NCBI GenBank assembly: GCA_025766275.1
Contig: JAFKAC010000002.1
Span: forward strand, 2,046,001-2,110,000
Reading direction: 5' to 3'
DNA: 64,000 nt
DNA from: Lactarius indigo
Lineage: Eukaryota > Basidiomycota > Agaricomycetes > Russulales > Russulaceae
Part shown: positions 1 to 11,276 of the stretch, piece after piece
How the letters are laid out: the number at the start of each line of letters is the position of its first letter
Position numbering within the stretch: position 1 is the first letter of the stretch
The notes under the pieces: generated by a model
The model's input: only the letters and a program-made list of their open reading frames with translations
The model's database searches: none
What the model was told of the DNA's origin: nothing
Translations under genes and position numbers: made by a program

Positions 1-201
1 TCGCGGCGGGAACGGCGCCTTGCCCCAGCGCGCGCGCAGCGTGACGTGGGACGCCACCTTAAACCGGGTCGCCGTGTTGCTCGCAGCGTACGCCATCTTT
101 TGCGCGTCGGCCTGTAGGTCGTGGTCCACGTGAAAGGATACGATGGAGTCGGGGAGGCCGACGCTGGAACCATGGTCATTCTTGGGCTTCAAGTCGACCA
201 T
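1..201 (-). CDS. Partial gene of unknown function, 5' end
   Basis: An open frame of 67 codons starts at an ATG at 199-201 and runs leftward off the window edge without a stop. The peptide begins MVDLKPKNDHG and continues as mixed, non-repetitive sequence. GC-rich codon use fits a real exon. I do not recognise the family and the rest of the gene is outside the window. It could be an internal reading of a larger gene, but the AT-rich stretch to its right looks like an upstream region. Confidence 0.45.
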   Translation of the reverse strand, partial: MVDLKPKNDHGSSVGLPDSIVSFHVDHDLQADAQKMAYAASNTATRFKVASHVTLRARWGKAPFPPR

Positions 202-631
202 ACGTCGGAGGAGATAGAGAAGACAGGTAGAGTCCGGCCCTGCGGAGCTCGCGATAGCTGGTTATTTAGATGGGGGCATATTTTAATGTGTTGGCGGTAG
301 AGAAGGCGAGTAACGACAGACCTATTGTGGTTGGCCAGCCAGTTGGAGGACGGCATTTGCCCATCATCTGCACGAACTCTGCATTCGTTATAGCACGAAT
401 CTGTGGGATATGCATTTCTGAAAACTAGTTGTTGTCGGAATGAGGTTATGGTAGTACGACGAGATCGGCGTGCATTGTGTCTTGTTCAAGTTCGAGGCGC
501 CTTGGACAGTCTTCGATACATGAACTGTCCCGGTCCGCTGCAGCCGTTGCCGTTTTGAATGAATACTTTTTCTTTGGTGAACAAAACCAAAAAATCAAAA
601 TGCATCGGCATACATCTGAACCCGTTGAACC
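202..631. other. Intergenic region
   Basis: This is the 430-bp region between the divergent starts of the partial gene on the left and the DUF7918 gene on the right. It presumably holds both promoters. An A-rich stretch lies at about 580-600, just before the right-hand gene. No further gene or repeat was seen. Confidence 0.5.
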
Positions 632-1819
632 ATGCCACTAAGCTTTCTGTCACTCAATGTCGCTGTCGTATGCGATGACAAGGAATTGGAAACATACGAC
701 GTGAAGCAAGAGGGTACGTCATCGTTGAGAGCCTTCATCGCAAGTGAGGCCGGAAAGGTGAGAGCGCTTTTTTTCCGTCTGACCCTTATGAACCCCCGCG
801 GACACCAATCATTTCGCGATTCAGCAATTCAAAGTCTCGTTCTCGAACAATTTGACTAAATTTGAGGTCGCCATCTACTTGTACGTCGATGGGCAGCTGG
901 TTCGAGCGGCGTGTGCGCGAGCCGGGTCGAGTGGCGAATTCTTAGGGCCGTATAAGGGCGCGTGCTCCATTCTTCACTTCAAGTTCCAGGAACTACAGCT
1001 CGTTGGTACGCCTTCATAGATTATTGGGCAAGTCCCTTTTGACATGCGCCGAAAGACCCAGACTTGGAAGATGCACCCGTCGCACCAGAAGTGGGGACAA
1101 TAGAACTCAGAGCCTATCGCTGTCAGAGACGGTACGTCACGGGACCATCATCGAAGTCTACGCACGAGGCTCTCCACCGGGGGCGCGTCTCAGAGCGCAG
1201 CAAGAAAGCGGGGTGGCATCATGTCGCGTATGTCCCTTCAGTTGTACTTCTAAGTTTTCCGGTGGTCAATTTTAAGGTTGCTGTTTATCGATCCTTCCAG
1301 CACCGGAGACGAGATACCCATTGGAGGGCGCGCCAATAGGGTCAAAGTAGACTATCTTGACCCATGGAAGGGGCCATATGCGTCTCTCAAGGTATTTTAT
1401 CGCCCCAGAGGTAAATCCTTCGTTCTTTCTCGAAGCCTTTACCTATACTTCGTCCAGAGCTGTTGAGAGCGCAAGGCATAATTACTAGAAACGATGTGGG
1501 CAGGCAGGGATCCTCGATCAACAACACGAAGCGTGCCAGGGAGGATGGGTCGCCTGGTCCATCCAGAAGTCGTCCGAAGGTGAAGAGAGAAGAGCTCGCA
1601 GAGGACACGCGCAAACGGCGACACCGAGTTCTTCGGGTCAGTCAGGGCGTTGTATGCTTCCTCGGACTCGCGCTTGACGAGCCTTGTATGCAGGCCGAAC
1701 CGGATGCCTTGAAGGCTGCTAGGCAATCCCGCACATCCGTCAAGCGTGAACTTAGATCCTCTTCACCGATCGTTGTAAGACATGCCGGGGAGGTAGTTGA
1801 CCTCACTCTTGACGATTAA
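632..1819 (+). CDS. DUF7918 domain-containing protein
   Basis: Five exons (632-757, 825-1005, 1056-1227, 1277-1410, 1458-1819) join in frame to 324 codons. The first two thirds match the DUF7918 pattern common in Agaricomycetes: an N-terminal beta-rich segment (LSLNVAVVCDDKELETYDV), a middle segment with YVDGQLVRAA, and the conserved SERSKKAGWHHV element after a GTIELRAYRC strand. The C-terminal 120 residues are basic and Ser/Pro-rich, with KREELAEDTRKRRHR and the acidic end VVDLTLDD. That tail resembles a SUMO-interacting motif, so a nuclear role is possible, but the biochemical function of the family is unknown. Every intron has GT...AG ends and lengths of 47-67 bp. The last exon could hold one more intron, since it stays open throughout. 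Confidence 0.75.
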
Positions 1820-2491
1820 TTAATGCGATGCATTCTTCCAGGGAGATTCTCTAGGGCTATTGGTACGCACCTTGATTATGAAGAATACTGCCCAGCTAAA
1901 AGTACCCTATTACAGCCAGTATGCGCGGAGTGAGGCATCTTACTTCGCCCTGAGCCACAACAAAGTGGCTTGAACTTGAAACGGTTTCCGCACAGATGTA
2001 GTTGCAGAGCTCAACATTTCTAGCACAATTTCTGTTAAATTGGACACAACACTATCTGGGGTCCTATGAGTACATTTGTATTGAGCGACATCGATCGAGC
2101 AATGATAACATCCCGCTTCAGTAATAAATAGAAGCTCCATCCTATGCGTAGCGTAATAGTACGACATCGTGCAAGTACAGGGATGACGAACAAGGCCAAA
2201 GTCCACGTCCATTCGACATTGTCCCTGTCCGTAATGTAATGCAGTAATGCAGTATGCGTGAGTACAAACGAGCTAACCAAAGGAAACCATGAAACGGGTC
2301 GCCGAGGGAGTTTGTTACGAAGAGATTAGTGGCGACCCAGAGGACGACAACATACAGACGAAAGAGGACCCAAATACTATCATACATGTTGAGAATTATG
2401 TTGGACGGAAATGAGAGCGACGCGATAGCGAATCTATATATATCCAATGGCGAAAGGTGATCAGCCTGTTTCGTGACGCGAATGTGCCTAC
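1820..2491. other. Convergent intergenic region
   Basis: About 670 bp between the 3' end of the DUF7918 gene and the 3' end of the YTH gene. It contains AT-rich stretches that probably serve as 3' UTRs and polyadenylation regions. Open frames on the minus strand here are hydrophobic, lack splice context and look accidental. Confidence 0.5.
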
Positions 2492-5136
2492 TTATGAAGG
2501 GAACCCTGGTACACCGCCCGTAAAGCCTTGATTGGGCACAGGGCTAGGGTTGCGCATCAAGCTTTGCATCGTTTGCGGATTCACGAAAGGGAGGCCCATC
2601 TGCATCTGCATCAGAGGGGTCATCTGCTGCATCTGCAGTTGCGTGAAAGCGAAATTATTCGGATTGGTCAAGGCAAACGGTTGCTGCTGTTGGACCTGTG
2701 GCGGTGGTGAGCTATTCTGCGGAGACGGTGGGGACTGTGCCGCCTGGGCCTGCATCCTTTGCAGAGACTGAAGCTGGAAAATGGTTGACCAGTTAGACGG
2801 TAAACGGGTTTTTATTTAATGACCTACCTCGTAAAAAGCGAAGTCCTGGAGCAGCGATGTCCGAGAGGGGTGGGTATGGAAAATTCGCAGCATCTCCTGG
2901 CCCGCATCAGGGAGCAGTTCTTGAGTATCACGCGAGTTGGTGACCGGCTTTCTCTCTTGTGTATTGCTATAGGGGCCCATTAGTAAAGGATATAGCAAGA
3001 GCGGAGGCCTCGTACTTCAAGCGTATGTGGCGCAGATTGGCATTTGGGATGTCACGCACGAAAATCCACCTGACTTTGAACACACCCTTCCACTTGTCTG
3101 AAGCCCAGACAGTGCTGCTCCGTGTATAGTCCACGGGGGTCAGCATTTCTGCCATACCGCAAAAGTGGCCACTGTAACGAATATAAGCACAACAAAACTA
3201 AAAAGACCAAGGGATGGAAAGGATACCTCGCATTGACACTAAAGAAAAGGTAGATTGGACCCCTTCCAGCCGTTTCTTTGAAAGCCTTGTCAAGCCTCTT
3301 GTTTCCAGGATCTGTTGAACTCCAGATTTCGTACTTGAGACTCTTCTGTACGTCATCCTCAGTGTACGATTTGATTACAAAGTAGCGTGCCTAAGAGACA
3401 AGTCAGGGTCGCGATACACGGGGCAGTGGAAACAACTGACGAAAGCGGGGCGCGTGTCAAAATTAGGGGGGTTGTAGCCCTTCGTCGCGACAAGAGTGGG
3501 AACGTCGATGGGTGACGTGAGAATGCCCGGCTGCCCAGGCAATACACCGAGATTACCACCTATTTGCGTGTTCAAGCCCAGCCTAAGGTTCTGCTGTTGA
3601 TTAAGGAATTGAGGCGGAATCGCCGGGACGCTCGGAATCCCCTGTGCCTTTGCTTGTTGCTGCTGCTGAGCGTTGTACCCATAGTTGATGTTCGGGTTAG
3701 ACGAGCGGGTTTGGAGAACGCGCTCCTTTTGGTCCCAGGTTCCCGAAGCGGTGAACGCACGCTCATCGTGGTCCCCTGTGTTTCCACGTTGCTGTTGCCC
3801 AGACGACGAGGTCGACTGCGGTAATCCATGGCCGATAGGTGGTACATAGGCGGATGCACTGACAGGGCCCGATGAGCCTCCAGGGAGTTGACCACCACCA
3901 CGCTCATCGAGGTTTGTGATGAGCTGCAGCTTGCGTGAGTTACTGCCGTCGTTGTCATTTGGCGCCGTAATACGCAGCGCTGCGAGCTGCTGGGACTGTT
4001 GCGACTGACTTGGATTGAAGCGTGGCGGATTGTTAGATTGAGAGCCGGAGAGGGTAAGCGTGGAGTAACTTTGCGCCTGGGCCTGGTTGTTTATATCTAA
4101 TGAAGACAGGGCTCGCTGAACGTCATCGATGGCGGAGCTGCCGTTGTTGGGTGCAACGAGGCCGGAAGTGCCCCCGGAGGAACGCCATTCATTACTGGGT
4201 GTGCTCCACGGAGATCGGTTGATCGGGCTAGTTGGGTACTGGCCTTGGACTGAAGCCTGAGCTTGATGCTGAGTAAAGTAGGACTCGTCGTCGTGGCCAG
4301 CCGATCCCTCAGCATACTCTTCGTCGGCACCAGTAGGGCTGGGTGTCTGCGGGTGATGAGTGCGAGCTTGAGTCTGCAAAGTGCCAGCACGCCTGAGGCC
4401 AGCCGGAGCCATCCTCTTCACTCCACCGGTGGCAGCACCATATGTGAGTGATTGGTGCCTCCGAACAGCAGATCCGGGGGGCGGAGAGGGAATTGTACCG
4501 TAGTGGCCAGACAGAGAAGATGGTGAGTTTTGAGCGTGTTGGTCCATGGACTGGTATTGAGCGTTTTCGGTGACATAGGTGACCTGGTCCCGAGATTAGC
4601 TGCTGTTAATACGGGATGTGTGGGAGGAGGTACCTCGTCTTCGTTTCGTAAGTCTCGTAACTCGGACTCCCACTCGTCCTCTTCACCCTCATGACCAGCA
4701 ATTGCTGAAAGACTGTTCAATGTACGAGGGGTGATATTACCACCAGAACCGCGGTTCGCATGGCCATAAGCTTGAGGAACGATTGTCAGTCATACTTCCC
4801 CGGTGACGCTTGGCAACATCACGGGGAATATGGAAGGATTTGTGAAGAAGGAAATGACAGACCTCTATTGTAACGTGCGGGAAGAGAATTCTGTCGGTGG
4901 AGAGAGCCTTTCTCACCAACAGCCCCCACCGATCCCACCCATTCTTGATCGACAACCTTTTCGTCATTCCAAGTCTGCTGTTCTTGTGACTCTTCCGAGA
5001 TCGGCGCTCGGTTAGTTGCCCGAGCAGTTCTCGAGGCAGCAGTGATCGTATGATGACGCCGAACACTGGTGGACTGCGGTTCGGTGGCCACATGCCCCGG
5101 AGGGGGCGAGATGGGATGGGGAGGAGGTGCAGACAT
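2492..5136 (-). CDS. YTH-domain m6A RNA-binding protein
   Basis: Seven exons on the minus strand (5136-4863, 4770-4634, 4583-3441, 3390-3227, 3171-3016, 2966-2828, 2773-2492) join in frame to about 764 residues. The C-terminal third is a YTH domain of the cytoplasmic YTHDF/Mrb1 type. It opens with [17 protein letters not shown], has [19 protein letters not shown] and [20 protein letters not shown], then [17 protein letters not shown] and NLRHIRL, and ends with [12 protein letters not shown]. The Trp residues of WSS, WAS and DKWKG fall where the aromatic m6A cage lies in this family. The long N-terminus is low-complexity (Ser, Gln, Pro, Asn rich), and a Gln/Met-rich tail follows the domain, both typical of phase-separating YTH readers. 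Expected role: binding N6-methyladenosine in mRNA and influencing decay or translation. The start was chosen as the first ATG before the proline-rich opening. Confidence 0.93.
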
Positions 5137-5714
5137 GAGAAGAGGTAGATTGTGGGAGAAAGAAGAGAAGAGAGGGTGTTTTAAGGTTAGCAAAGAGAGT
5201 AACGATGATATGGGGATGTATACGTGGGCGGACTCGCTCTCGCTGATGTCCTCTGAGGTCCCAGCGCTCAATGCGTCGATCGCCCATGGCCGCGGCACCT
5301 TTCTCTTATTTTCTCGTAAAAAAAAATTAAATCAAGAAAAAATAAATATGGTAGTGTCCAGCGATGCAATACAATACTACAGTACACGAGAAGTACACTG
5401 AGAGGATCGGATAGTCAGATGGTGGCCTCGTTGCAAACGCACGGCTGGCAAGTGACCTTGGACTCATCCTTGTCTCCCACCATCATATCCACATCAATAT
5501 CCCCTTTTGGCATCCACACCCGACTTGTACCCGGCTCGCCCCTGATTGGTCTGAAGCCAAAATGGGGGACCACCAACCAGAGTTTTCGTACTATCAGATT
5601 GGTGGCTTCAGACCCAACGTCTTCTTGAAAGGGTGCTTCCCCACTTTTTCCCCCCAAAATTGAGGCAGTCATTCAGATCTTTATGATGTCAGACCCGGAG
5701 GCACTCAATATGAC
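5137..5714. other. Divergent intergenic region with an inverted repeat
   Basis: This region separates the divergent YTH and Gfd2-like genes. It includes an A-rich stretch at about 5320-5347. A perfect 11-bp inverted repeat, GGTCTGAAGCC at 5548-5558 and GGCTTCAGACC at 5604-5614, could form a hairpin or be a paired regulatory site. An 85-codon minus-strand frame (5415-5672) and a 69-codon plus-strand frame overlap here. Neither shows a known family, so I do not call them genes. Confidence 0.5.
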
Positions 5715-7288
5715 ATGCGCAAATTGGCTCAAGCCATTTTTGGTCCACGACCCTCAGTCGAATTAGTTCTTGGTAAGTTGTTCCACCTCGACAGCTGCAA
5801 CCCTACGAACAGAGATGTGACAGGCATCCAGCCTTCTGGGGCATCCTCAATCCTTGTTCCTGCCTCTGAATGTGTCAGAAAAGAGGTCTTCAGTTACTCG
5901 CGCACCCCGCAGCCTGCATCCGACTTCCTCTCGCTCTCACCTCTGCAATACAGCGACACTTCTCAGCTGGTCAAGAGGCTCAACGCGCTCAAACCAAAGG
6001 GCAAGAGGCGAGGCGAAGACGATAGTGCCGCAAACAAGATATTTCTTGGAGATACGGGACAGGCTGGCCATTTCCGTTCTGCGTTCGAATACAACAGGTA
6101 TCACGTCATTCTGCGTCTCTGCTTGCGCGACGATATCGAGCCACTTTGCCCAGATTAGTTTTTCATGCCCTGAACCCTTCTTCCGCCGTCTGGAGATATG
6201 GCTTGAGTAGGTCCTCGCCATGGACTACTGCGCAGGTCGTCTCTATTGTCTTCAATGAGTGGTCTCACGAGAAAGGTGTAATCCTTGACATCGGGTGGAG
6301 TTTACTGGATCGTTGCGCACATCCTCCCACATTTCGAAGCTCCGTTCATCTGGAAGTCGAAGAAAAACGAAACTTTGGTAACAGGGGAAAACAGAGGGTG
6401 GTAAGCGTTCGAAAGATTCGAAGGCTTGGGATATCGCAACGAATGTATTCGTATAGGAATTCCGGTTTGGTCAGAGTGAGGTGCTGAAGCAAACAGACAT
6501 ACAAGCAAGGATCCGGGACCTATTGAGATGCGAACAGCCCTTGGTATTGCTCACCTATAATGAAGGTGCTGCGCGTACCCTTCTAGGTGACCTTGGCATC
6601 CACACAGGCGACTGGGCCTCCGGACTTGAGGGCTTGCTCCGGTGAGTTGGGCGGATGCTGCTCTAGTTGATTGTTCTGAGAGTCTAACCAGATCCGACCC
6701 TCGTGACAACAAGTTCCGTCACCGGTCTACCAAGTTGGAGTCACGACGTCGCTCACGTTCACCGCGACGCGACGAGAAATCGTATGATCGACGCCGGTCC
6801 TCCCCTCCGCGCGCTGGGACACCAGTTTATATCGTAGACGTTCGTCAAATGTACGTCACTCTCCGCCGCCGCATAGCGGAGTCGGCTGCCCCCCTCACCG
6901 CGGTCGCCACCGAGCTCGGACTATCATGTGACGACAAAAGCATGTGCGCCGGAAATGAGAGCCGGTAAGCGGATCTCGCGCCACATGCAACGTAGTGTTG
7001 TTCATTTTGTGACTCGACAGGCTATTGGCCGAAATGTGGACCGCTATGGCAAGCGGCCCCGCTATCGATGAGCAATACGATGCACGATGGGGTTCTGACA
7101 CATCCAGGTCTACACCGGTATCAGGGGCTGCATCCGGTCTATCGACGCCACTGGACGTTGGCCATGAAGAATTTGACCCTAATGATCTTGCCCCGATGGG
7201 TTCGGAAGCAGCTGTGCAACCTCCAAAAAGTCAGTGGAAAGAGTGGGACGACTTGACCGATGATGAAGAAGAATTCTATGGCCGTTGA
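5715..7288 (+). CDS. Gfd2/YDR514C-like RNase H-fold protein
   Basis: The middle of this gene matches the C-terminal RNase H-like domain named after yeast Gfd2 and YDR514C. Visible elements are VVSIVFNEWSHEKGVILDIG (first strand with acidic residue), HLEVEEKRNFGN, FRFGQSEVLKQTDIQ and QPLVLLTYNEGAARTLLGDL. A basic SR-like segment (SRRRSRSPRRDEKSYDRRRS) follows, then GTPVYIVDVRQMYVTLRRRI and an acidic end DDLTDDEEEFYGR. Clear introns follow 6410, 6641 and 6963. The N-terminal exon (MRKLAQAIFGPRPSVELVL) is open, but joins between 6100 and 6230 are uncertain: two frames each look coding there. A two-base offset near 5712 may hide an earlier start, MSDPEALN. Nucleolytic activity is not established for the family. 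Protein length is roughly 420-440 residues. Confidence 0.7.
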
Positions 7289-7514
7289 GACGCCGAGTGC
7301 TTGTCGATGCAAATTTTCTTAATACTCCCCCGCATTACTTCCGAGTGTATTGGCTCTGAGGTCTGAGACCTCATAAACTCGATGATTGACCTGTTTGCCA
7401 ATGATTACATGTAATTTGTACACGGACGGACCATAAGACCCACACGTCGGAGTGCAAGCCGAGCCGGCTATGAAGAGAGCTCTCCGAGTCCATTGCATTC
7501 GGCTATTGCAAACT

Positions 7515-8572
7515 ATGGCAACCACCCCCTCCAAAGTCACGGGTCCGAGGCCCTCTGCCAGTCTTGTCGTACTCAACGACAGAAATGAGGTTCTCCTCGT
7601 ACATCGGAACCCAAAAGCGACTGCGTTTGCAGGGATGCACGTGCGACTTTGTTCCGCTTGCCAAGCAACAGCTATGACCCAGCGTCTCTTTACATAGGTC
7701 TTTCCCGGAGGAAACTACGACGAGATACAGGATGAGTCGTATCAAATGACGGCGATTCGGGAAACTTTCGAAGAGACGGGAGTGCTTCTCGCGACGTCGC
7801 CTTCTGGCTCCCCTCCGAGCGACGCGGTCTTGGACGCCTCGCGCGAGTCAATTAACACCAGGAAAACACTGTTTGGAGATTTCCTGAGACGACACGCCCT
7901 CGTCGCAGACGCGAAGGGGTTACTTCCTTTCACAGAATGGGTCACACCTCCCGGTGTCCCTCGGTGCGTGTGCGCGCGTTCTGCCCGACGCTGGTCTCTC
8001 ACCTCGCCGATCACAGACGCTTCCACACGCGGTTCTACGTCGCCTTTCTGCCCGCCCTCCGCGCCTCTGGTTTCTCCTCTGGCGCCACGCAGCACCGCCT
8101 GCCCACTCCCGACGGTGGGCAAGAGGTCATCGAGGCGCGATTCGTGCATCCGCTCGACGCCCTCACAGAACACGGCGAAAAGAAGATAGCACTCATGCCG
8201 CCCCAGCACTATATCCTCTCTACCCTCGCGGATATCCTCGTTGGGCCCGAGGCGCGGACACATCAACGCGAACGCGTGGAGCGGCTGTCGGCGGGCGCAT
8301 TTGGCCGGATGGTCATACAGCCGCAGGGTGGGAAAAAGGATGCGGAAGGGCGGACGCCGCTTGTGTTCGAGGGCGATGAGATGCGTGGAGGCCCGAAAGG
8401 CCGTCTTCATCGTTCGCTTGTGCTGTTCAGTCCGGAGACCAAGGTTCGTCATACAGTTGGTGCATTTGACTTGACCTGACGCTGAGAGGCACAGCTCCCA
8501 ACGGAAGTCACTTTGCTGCGAAACTTTGATATCTTTACTGAAGTTGAAAGTGGTGTGAAATCCAAGTTATGA
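7515..8572 (+). CDS. Nudix hydrolase, NUDT19/NUDT7-like, with C-terminal SKL
   Basis: Four exons (7515-7640, 7698-7963, 8017-8443, 8495-8572) give 298 residues. The Nudix fold is clear: GPRPSASLVVLNDRNEVLLV, VFPGGNYDEI, and the catalytic helix AIRETFEETGVLL holding the REx2EETGV residues that bind metal. The spacing from the GG to the helix is longer than the classic Nudix box, as in NUDT19-type proteins. The last intron starts at 8444. After it the protein ends GVKSKL, a canonical type-1 peroxisomal targeting signal. This suggests hydrolysis of CoA or acyl-CoA diphosphate bonds inside peroxisomes, the known job of NUDT7/19 relatives. Reading through the last intron would give a different end without SKL, so that intron decides the localisation. 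In-frame ATGs at 7452 and 7470 would add a basic N-terminus. Confidence 0.85.
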
Positions 8573-8674
8573 ACATTGAACACCTCCATAGTGTGCATAG
8601 GTAGTAGCTACTCGCACATTAGACCACACGGGCATGTGGAAGGGCGTACACTTTGAGGTAGCCGTAGTATAGAA

Positions 8675-9451
8675 CTACGTAGTCCGCTCGTCGCACTTTA
8701 TATCCTGCTCCAATGCATAGACAAGTTCTCCGAGTTCGCCTGTTCCAACCTCTAGTGGCACCATCTGACGTTCCATCATCTGGCCAAACCGCTTCACAAT
8801 TCCAGGAATTTCTTGCTCAACATCCAATTTCTTGCCTGTAGCGTTTTCGATCGAGGCCGCTTTCACGTCCACGAGGCCACAAGCGACGATCTCGTCGAAC
8901 CAAGCGCGCGGGTCATGTGTGATGTTCATCGCAAAGCCATGGGACGTCAGCCGGTGGCGCACCTGCACGCCGATGCTAGCCACCTTCTCGAGCTCGCTGA
9001 GAAAGAGGCCCGTATGCGCCGATTCCACCGGGACGAGTCCATGCGCCTCACGGAGGTGCAGAGACAGCGTGCGCTGCAGCCGGCAGATGTAGTCCCGAAT
9101 ACCGATCGCGGGGTTCGTCCTTCCGAGATCGAGCAGCGGGTAGCCCACGATCTGGCCGGGCCCGTGGTACGTCAGCTCTCCGCCCCGCTGGGCGAGCACA
9201 AAGTCTGCGCCGAGGGCCGTCAGTCGTGCGCGCTGGGACGCGGTTTCGGACTCGGTTTGGCGGCGTCCGCCGGTGTAGACGGGCGAGTGCTGGAGAAGGA
9301 GGAGGACGTCATCGTGCGATGCGGATGATCGGCGTTGACGCAGCTGTGAGGCGTGGATCGATTCTTGTAATTGGAGTGCCCGAAGATAGGGTAGAGGCCT
9401 CGAGAAATAATGATAAAATATGGGTGGAAGGGGTCGGTGGTTCAAGTTCAT
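8675..9451 (-). CDS. lip2: Lipoyl(octanoyl) transferase, mitochondrial
   Basis: A single exon of 258 residues belonging to the LipB/Lip2 family, which moves octanoyl from acyl carrier protein to lipoyl domains. Signature segments are in order: HSPVYTGGR, the RGGELTYHGPGQIVGYPLLD motif, SAHTGLFLSELEKVASIGVQ, RLTSHGFAMNITHDPRAWF, and FDEIVACGL. The Lys of KVASIGV and the Cys of VACGL match the family's catalytic pair. The N-terminus (MNLNHRPLPPIFYHYFSRPL) lacks acidic residues, compatible with mitochondrial import. The enzyme would work in the same mitochondrial type-II fatty acid and lipoate pathway as the HTD2-like gene at 46-47 kb. No frame problem is visible. Confidence 0.93.
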   Translation of the reverse strand: MNLNHRPLPPIFYHYFSRPLPYLRALQLQESIHASQLRQRRSSASHDDVLLLLQHSPVYTGGRRQTESETASQRARLTALGADFVLAQRGGELTYHGPGQIVGYPLLDLGRTNPAIGIRDYICRLQRTLSLHLREAHGLVPVESAHTGLFLSELEKVASIGVQVRHRLTSHGFAMNITHDPRAWFDEIVACGLVDVKAASIENATGKKLDVEQEIPGIVKRFGQMMERQMVPLEVGTGELGELVYALEQDIKCDERTT

Positions 9452-10193
9452 GGCAACCCACGTGGCAGATAACCTAATAAACAGAAACTTTGCGACTGAA
9501 GATTCAGAGCTTCTTTGTCCAGCGAACTAATCGGGGGCCACCAACTGTTACGCCCACGTATCTGTAACTGGTGGGGTCTGTCGTAAGTTCACGAACAAGC
9601 ATGTTTGGTGACTAAGTGACTCACTAGACTATGGTCCTCGGGTGCCACCTCCAACTAGTTGCGGTCAATCTTTCCCAGAGCAGAAAGGAGACTCAAAGTT
9701 GCGCCTCGGCACGACATTCCTGGCGCCTGGCGTAAGCGTTCCGATAAATCTATTAGATCTCTCCCCCGAACCGGGACATTGTATCGCAGCTCGAAGAAGA
9801 TGGGAATGATCTCGTCGATGGCTGCGTCACGATACCACGCCACTCATTTAAAAGGATGTGTCCTTGCGCCAAGTAAACAGCGAAACGAGCGCAACCCTCT
9901 ACCCACCAGAAAGCTCATTTCTTAGTAAAGCTCCACGGATATAGATAATCGCCGTTTGTGTGACGTCGGTCCAAAAAAAGCCAATACAATTCTTACAACA
10001 AGAGGACACGACACTAGCTGTACAGTCTAGTGTGAATTAAACGTCCAGCACCACGTCCACATCAACCCCACACGACGGGGATATAGTGGGGCGTGGGCAG
10101 GGGTTCAACTAAAGTAGACAAATTGAGCATCAGAATACCTTAAAACACATGAAACGATATGCAGCCCCGCGGGGAAAATGGGGAAAGCGCAAT
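9452..10193. other. Intergenic region
   Basis: About 740 bp between the start of the lip2 gene and the 3' end of the Clp1-like gene, both on the minus strand. It should contain the lip2 promoter and the 3' UTR of the Clp1-like gene. Short frames at 9655-9925 occur on both strands and have no recognisable content. Confidence 0.45.
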
Positions 10194-11153
10194 TTAGCGT
10201 GGAGGCACGGATGGTTCGTCACGAGAACGTGTGCGGCCGCGATGAGCATTATCTGCGGCCTCGTCTTCGTCTTTCGCGTCCCCTTGTTGGTGATGTGCTG
10301 CATGTTGCAGCCAGCGCCTATACCAACGCCCGAGGAACCGCTTTATTTCCTCTGGCATCCCGAGGTACTCGACGTTTCGCGCAAGGCCGTCCCAGCGGAT
10401 CACGCGGCGCTGTAAAGCGTCTTCCAGGGCGCTCGTATCGCCGAAATACATCCACGTCACGAGGTACGGGAAGGACGAGGCGTCAGGGACCGGGAGGTAT
10501 ACGATTGGGTGATCCGAAGAAGAGGGCAGAAGCCGTGGGAGTCGTGATGCTAGGTTCGCAGAGATAGAGGACCGGCCAGCGACATCCGGTGCAGGCTGGG
10601 TGGTGGGGTGAATCAGATCGAGCGGGGATGAGCCACTGAAGAGGGCGCGCAAGAGCGTCGACTGTGCAGACAGATAATCGATGTGAAGCTGTCACCATAT
10701 CGGGTGAGAACCATCTCCTTTCGGCACGAACAAGGTAGAAAGGGCGAACCTTCATGAGCATGCGTACACCCTCGCTGTTCAGACTGGGCGCAGTGAGACG
10801 TCTGCCGATACCCGACGGGTCATGGGGACTGGGTAACACTTCTGTCCGGGGCACGTTGGAGACACCCAAGTCACGAGTCGGAAAACCTGATGGACGGTTG
10901 CCGAGAGGATATACTAAGCAGGCCTCAGCGCTGCAACGAGGGCTGAATGGAGGGATACTCCAATGCACTCACCGATTGAACAGTCCGCAGTCTCAGTATT
11001 ATTCCAGTACCGCGGAGCAAGCTTGCGAAGCGAGTCGACGATATACTCGAGGGGGACACCTATCAGAGATGGCGGAGGAAACGGTCTGGGGACAAAAGGG
11101 TGGGTGGATTCATTTGGCTGAGGAGAGGTGATAGAACTCCTGGAGGAAGTCAT
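10194..11153 (-). CDS. Clp1-like (clampless-1) protein
   Basis: Three exons (11153-10973, 10913-10750, 10688-10194) join in frame. The segments KLAPRYWNNTETADCSI, MKLHIDYLSAQSTLLRALFS, LPVPDASSFPYLVTWMYFGD and WDGLARNVEYLGMPEEIKRF match my memory of the Clp1 family. Those proteins are needed for clamp-cell formation and dikaryotic growth downstream of the mating-type genes in Coprinopsis and Ustilago. The fold around the last two segments resembles a BTB/POZ-like helical region. The C-terminal 30 residues are charged and rich in Arg/Asp. The frame is open upstream to another ATG at 11276, which would add 41 residues, so the start is not settled. Assignment rests on recalled family patterns only. 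Confidence 0.6.
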
Positions 11154-11276
11154 GGGAATTCTGAGAAAAAATAGCACGGGCGCGATACGAGGAGTAGACG
11201 TCGGGGCGGGAGATGAAGAGAAAACAATGTCCAGCCGTCCTTGAGGCAAGTGTCGTATTGGACTGAGGGGTTGCAA

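Noticed and set aside
6895..7101. Minus-strand frame over 6895-7101
   Set aside because: It covers an intron and coding sequence of the Gfd2-like gene on the other strand and shows no splice context.
10149..10567. Two overlapping plus-strand frames near 10.2-10.6 kb
   Set aside because: They are antisense to the last exon of the Clp1-like gene, which has conserved peptides and proper introns.
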